A stretch of DNA of 64,000 nucleotides, taken from an uncultured Bacteroidales bacterium. GTDB taxonomy: Bacteria > Bacteroidota > Bacteroidia > Bacteroidales > UBA932. Both the position numbers and the translations under genes were made by a program. The stretch covers positions 1-64,000 of the forward strand of contig CAMVMG010000001.1 in assembly GCA_947168525.1 (NCBI GenBank), written 5' to 3'. This document shows positions 60,648 to 64,000 of this stretch, piece after piece. Below the pieces are notes generated by a model, which did no database searches, was not told the DNA's origin, and saw only the letters and a list, made by a program, of their open reading frames with translations. How positions within the stretch are numbered: position 1 is the first letter of the stretch; every line of letters starts with the position of its first letter.

Positions 60648-63053
60648 ATGATAATTAGCAAGCGATGGATGGCCGCAGCAGCCGGCCTCTTCCTGCTCTG
60701 CGGCGCCGTATGGGCCCAGAGTACCATGAGTGACGACCAAGTGCTGGAATATGCCCAGCAGGCTGTTGCAGAGGGCAAGTCCCGGGACGAGATCATGGCC
60801 GAGCTCACCCTCAAGGGGGTTACCCGCGCTCAGGCAGAACGTGTCTATGCCCTGTATCAGAGCCGTCAGAGCACCAACCAGGCCACTGTGGCCGCACAGG
60901 ACGTGAGCCGTGTGCATTCGGTTAGCAGCGAAGCCACCGACGAGTCCCAGGTGAGTGCTTTCGTGTCGGAAAATGTCAATGTCTACGGACGCAACATTTT
61001 CCGCGACAGGGGCCTGAGTTTCGCTCCCAGCGAAAACATGGCCACCCCGCGCAATTACCGGTTGGGGCCCGGCGATGAAGTAATCATCGACGTGTTCGGC
61101 CAGAACCAGACCACCCTTCGCGGAACCATCTCCCCGGAAGGAAGCATCAACGTGGACATTCTGGGTCCCCTGTACCTGAACGGAATGACCATCGAAGAGG
61201 CCAACGCCTACCTTAAGAAGCGCCTTTCCCAGATCTATGGCGGCCTGCAGGGTTCCGCAACGGACATGCGGCTGAGCCTGGGCCAGATCAGAACCATCCA
61301 GGTAAGCGTGGTCGGTGATGTTACCTCCCCGGGCAGCTATATGTTGTCGGCCTTCTCCACCGCCTTCCATGCCCTGTACCGGGCCGGCGGCGTGGTAGAT
61401 CCCGGTACCCTCCGAAACATCAAGGTGGTCCGCGGCAAAAAGACCGTGGGCAACGTGGACGTGTACGAGCTCCTGATGAAGGGAGACACCTCCAGTGACA
61501 TCCGCCTGGAAGAGGGCGATGTAATCCTGGTTTCCCCTTACACCAGCCTGGTATCCATCGAGGGCGCTGTGAAAAGGCCGATGTTCTTTGAGATGAAGGA
61601 AGGGGAAACCCTGGCCAACCTGTTCAGCTATGCCGGTGGCTTCTCCAACGGGGCCAATACGGCATCCGTGACAGTATATCGTCAGACCGACCGGGAATTT
61701 GAGGTCCGCACCGTACCGGACAGCCAGTATGCCAGCTTCAAGCTGCGCACCGGCGACCGCGTCACCGTGGGTGAACTCCAGTCCCGTTTCCAGAACCGGA
61801 CCGTCATCTTCGGTTCGGTGTATTTCCCCGGCACCTATGAACTGGCCGAGGTGAAAACGGCCAAGGGCCTGGTGGAAAAGGCCGGCGGCGTGCTGCCGGA
61901 AGCCTTCACGGACCGTGTGGTGGTGCACCGTGAGCACGATGACAAATCCAAAGAGATTTTCTCCCTGAACCTGACGGACATCCTGGGCGGAAAGGCTCCG
62001 GACTTCGTGCTCCAGAACAACGACGAGCTGCACATCGCCAGCAGTTTCGACCTCAAAGACCAGGGCACCATGACCATCAGCGGCCTGGTGAACAGGCCCG
62101 GTACCTTCCCCTTCGCGGAGAACACCACCCTGGAAGACTTCATCATCCTTGCCGGCGGCCTGCAGGACGGTGCCTCCACCTCCCGTATCGATGTGACCCG
62201 CCGCAAGAAAGATGCTTCCGGGCTGGTCGCCACCAGCGATATCGGCCAGCTATATTCCTTCGCGCTCAAGGATGGCCTTGTTGCCGACGGCAACAAAGAC
62301 TTCGTCCTGGAACCCTATGACGAGGTAGTCGTGCACCAGAGTCCTTCCTATAATGTCCAGCGCCACTTCACCATCAACGGAGAAGTCAACTTCCCGGGCA
62401 CCTATTCTATCACCTCCCGCGAGGAACGCGTGTCGGATCTGGTGAAAAAGGCCGGCGGCCTCACCCAGTTCGCCTATACCAAGGGAACCCGCCTTACCCG
62501 CGTGGCTACCGCGGAAGAAATCCGTGTCGCCAATGAGATGGTGAATATCGTGGAAACCATGGCAGATTCCGTCGTGGTGGCTGCCCGTCAGGCTGTGGCC
62601 GGCACCTTTAATGTAGCTATCGATCTGGATGCCGCCCTGGCCAATCCCGGCGGCGAGGCCGATGTGATCCTGCGCGAGGGCGATGTCCTGGATATCCCGG
62701 TAGAGAGCAATGTCATCCGCATCCAGGGTGCCGTCAAGTTCCCCACCGCCGTTAATTACGATCCCAAAATGCGGGCCAAGGATTATGTCAACGCCGCTGG
62801 CGGCTATTCGGAACGCGCCCGTCGCAGCAAGGCATATATCGTGAGCATGGGCGGCCGCGCCAAGCGGCTCCATCCCTGGACCAAAGTAGATCCGGGCTCG
62901 GAAATCTTCGTCCCCGAGAAGGAGAAGAGGCAGCGGAGCGAATTCAACCCGGCCGTCCTTACAGCCATCGCTTCGACCGCCGCCTCCCTGGGTTCTCTGT
63001 CCATGAGTACCATCTATATTATCAGTTATATCAATAATAACAGCAAGAAATAA
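60648..63053 (+). CDS. Outer-membrane polysaccharide export protein (Wza-like, multiple SLBB)
   Basis: An 801-residue exported protein with signal peptide ending VWAQS. A short region of possible helix (EYAQQAVAEGKSRDEIMAEL) precedes the Poly_export domain (YRLGPGDEVIIDVFG), then six SLBB-type repeats, recognisable by VSVVGDVTSPGSYM, VSIEGAVKRPMFF, VIFGSVYFPGTYEL, MTISGLVNRPGTF, FTINGEVNFPGTYS and IRIQGAVKFPTAV. A C-terminal membrane helix (AVLTAIASTAASLGSLSMSTIYII) ends it. No lipobox is seen, unlike E. coli Wza. It forms the exit channel of a capsule or exopolysaccharide system. Confidence 0.93.
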   Translation: MIISKRWMAAAAGLFLLCGAVWAQSTMSDDQVLEYAQQAVAEGKSRDEIMAELTLKGVTRAQAERVYALYQSRQSTNQATVAAQDVSRVHSVSSEATDESQVSAFVSENVNVYGRNIFRDRGLSFAPSENMATPRNYRLGPGDEVIIDVFGQNQTTLRGTISPEGSINVDILGPLYLNGMTIEEANAYLKKRLSQIYGGLQGSATDMRLSLGQIRTIQVSVVGDVTSPGSYMLSAFSTAFHALYRAGGVVDPGTLRNIKVVRGKKTVGNVDVYELLMKGDTSSDIRLEEGDVILVSPYTSLVSIEGAVKRPMFFEMKEGETLANLFSYAGGFSNGANTASVTVYRQTDREFEVRTVPDSQYASFKLRTGDRVTVGELQSRFQNRTVIFGSVYFPGTYELAEVKTAKGLVEKAGGVLPEAFTDRVVVHREHDDKSKEIFSLNLTDILGGKAPDFVLQNNDELHIASSFDLKDQGTMTISGLVNRPGTFPFAENTTLEDFIILAGGLQDGASTSRIDVTRRKKDASGLVATSDIGQLYSFALKDGLVADGNKDFVLEPYDEVVVHQSPSYNVQRHFTINGEVNFPGTYSITSREERVSDLVKKAGGLTQFAYTKGTRLTRVATAEEIRVANEMVNIVETMADSVVVAARQAVAGTFNVAIDLDAALANPGGEADVILREGDVLDIPVESNVIRIQGAVKFPTAVNYDPKMRAKDYVNAAGGYSERARRSKAYIVSMGGRAKRLHPWTKVDPGSEIFVPEKEKRQRSEFNPAVLTAIASTAASLGSLSMSTIYIISYINNNSKK

Positions 63054-63066
63054 GACGAGTACCGCC

Positions 63067-64000
63067 ATGGAAGAGTATCAAGTCAACAACCCGCAGGTCC
63101 AGGACAGCGAAGAAGAGTTTGAGATAGACTGGATGGGCATCCTGACCAAGCTGCTGAAGCATTGGAAGCAGATATTCCTAATCAGTTTTATCTTCGGCGT
63201 GCTGGGCATCGTCTCCGCCCTTACCATGCAGCGTTACTACAATGTGACGCTCACCCTTGCGCCGGAACTTACCACCCGTACTTCCAGCAGCCTGAGCAGC
63301 ATTACCAGTATGCTGGGAATCGGCAACATGAGCATGGGCACCAATACGGATGCCATGAACATCACCCTGTTCCCGGAAATTTGCAAGAGCACCCCGTTCC
63401 TGGCAGACCTGCTGGACGTTCCTATCACTTCCTATGTTTCCGACAAGCAGAAAGAGGAAGGCGTGCAGCCCATGCACACCACCGTGTACAAGCACCTTTC
63501 CGGAGAAGACAAGGAGAAGAAAGGCCTGTCCAAATGGCTGGAGTCCCTGAAAAAAGACAAGGACGAAAAGCCCTATACCGGCGTAGCAGACGCCACCGAA
63601 CTACCCCAGAAGCAGGCTGCGGTGGTGAAGGCCCTCGGAGAAAGCATATCGGCCAACGTAGACAACAAGACCGGCATCACCACCATTTCGGTTACCATGG
63701 ACGACCGCATGATGGCTAAGCAACTGGCCGACACCGTGTGCAACCGCCTGCAGGTGTATGTGTCTAACTACCGCACCAAGAAGGCCACGGCCGACTATGA
63801 GTATTACTCCACTCTGGCCGAGGAAGCCCGGGAAGACCTGGTGAAAGCCCAGGCCGCCTATGCCCGTTCCGTAGACTACGACCGCAGTGTTATCCTCCAG
63901 AGTGCCAACTCGGAGAAGGAACGCCTTCGCAGCGAAGCCTCCCTGGCCAGCGAAATCTATTCCCAGATGGTCCAGCAGCGGGAGCTTGCCCGGGCCAAGA
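63067..64000 (+). CDS. Wzz-like polysaccharide chain-length determinant (partial, runs off window)
   Basis: The first 311 codons are present and the frame is still open at the window edge. After a short acidic start, IDWMGILTKLLKHWKQIFLISFIFGVLGIVSAL is the first membrane helix of Wzz/BY-kinase-type proteins; a periplasmic region follows, with a coiled coil beginning at about residue 240 (YYSTLAEEAREDLVKAQAAYARS) and continuing to the edge. The second membrane helix lies beyond the window. The start is 13 bp after the export gene. Together they open a polysaccharide export cluster. Confidence 0.88.
   Translation, partial: MEEYQVNNPQVQDSEEEFEIDWMGILTKLLKHWKQIFLISFIFGVLGIVSALTMQRYYNVTLTLAPELTTRTSSSLSSITSMLGIGNMSMGTNTDAMNITLFPEICKSTPFLADLLDVPITSYVSDKQKEEGVQPMHTTVYKHLSGEDKEKKGLSKWLESLKKDKDEKPYTGVADATELPQKQAAVVKALGESISANVDNKTGITTISVTMDDRMMAKQLADTVCNRLQVYVSNYRTKKATADYEYYSTLAEEAREDLVKAQAAYARSVDYDRSVILQSANSEKERLRSEASLASEIYSQMVQQRELARAK

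Overview
The window is a chromosomal segment of a GC-rich, anaerobic member of the Bacteroidota, most likely order Bacteroidales and closest in feel to Alistipes/Rikenellaceae (this rank is inference). Evidence: Bacteroidota-type promoters (TAnnTTTG, sometimes with TTTG about 20 bp upstream) precede most operons and Shine-Dalgarno sequences are nearly absent. The ATP synthase genes run atpD-C-B-E-F-H-A-G, and lineage-typical genes are present: gldH beside ricT, DUF4271 beside hemD-rnpA-yidD, and DUF2723. No phage, IS transposase, CRISPR array or rRNA was seen. No gene-free stretch exceeds 300 bases; the longest are 30262-30459 and 13679-13839.

Layout. 152-2017: rpsB-tsf, closed by a terminator. 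2087-4009: a peptidase S51/ATP-grasp fusion. 4105-10735: the F1Fo ATP synthase operon. 10761-13678: HAD phosphatase, organophosphate antiporter-like MFS and YitT protein. 13840-17729: M20 dipeptidase, then MATE pump and rsgA on the minus strand. 17797-20900: yciH, DUF4271, hemD, rnpA, yidD, menG. 20944-23803: acyl-ACP/CoA synthetase, ACP and a YghO/bCerS-like acyltransferase, a candidate ceramide-forming module. 23876-30261: DUF2723 glycosyltransferase, pgk (minus), RlmI-like methyltransferase, lgt. 30460-36484: TolC/adaptor/RND efflux operon ending in a PII-like gene. 36526-43621: trxA, barrel protein, LOG protein, prenyl synthase, holB, ricT, gldH, trmB, merR, nif3. 43652-52377: zinc-ribbon coiled coil, dnaB, DUF3108, rseC and the complete rnfBCDGEA complex. 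52486-55142 (minus): kdgK, TlpA-like lipoprotein and a flavin-barrel lipoprotein. 55279-60589: GDPD lipoprotein, nnrD, tRNA-Arg(TCT), a secreted unknown, a PPC-domain protein and a Dcu transporter. 60648 to the end: outer-membrane polysaccharide export protein and a truncated Wzz-like gene, the start of a capsule/exopolysaccharide locus.

How the genes fit together. Rnf, menaquinone synthesis (menG), a Dcu carrier and ATP synthase are what an anaerobe with fumarate-type respiration needs: Rnf links ferredoxin and NAD to an ion gradient, Dcu exchanges C4-dicarboxylates, and the synthase uses the gradient. Lgt matures the many lipoproteins encoded here (RND adaptor, GldH, GDPD, TlpA-like, flavin barrel).

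Most unusual points. (1) The ligase-ACP-YghO/bCerS trio. (2) The S51/ATP-grasp fusion. (3) Several families of small palindromic or dispersed repeats: a palindrome read in frame in atpB with a related hairpin between rsgA and the MATE gene; two hairpins (30.3 kb and 52.4 kb) sharing the same flanking motifs; and two inverted 28-nt copies at operon junctions. (4) A group of genes whose start codon lies only 4-8 nt after the promoter element, implying leaderless or nearly leaderless mRNAs.
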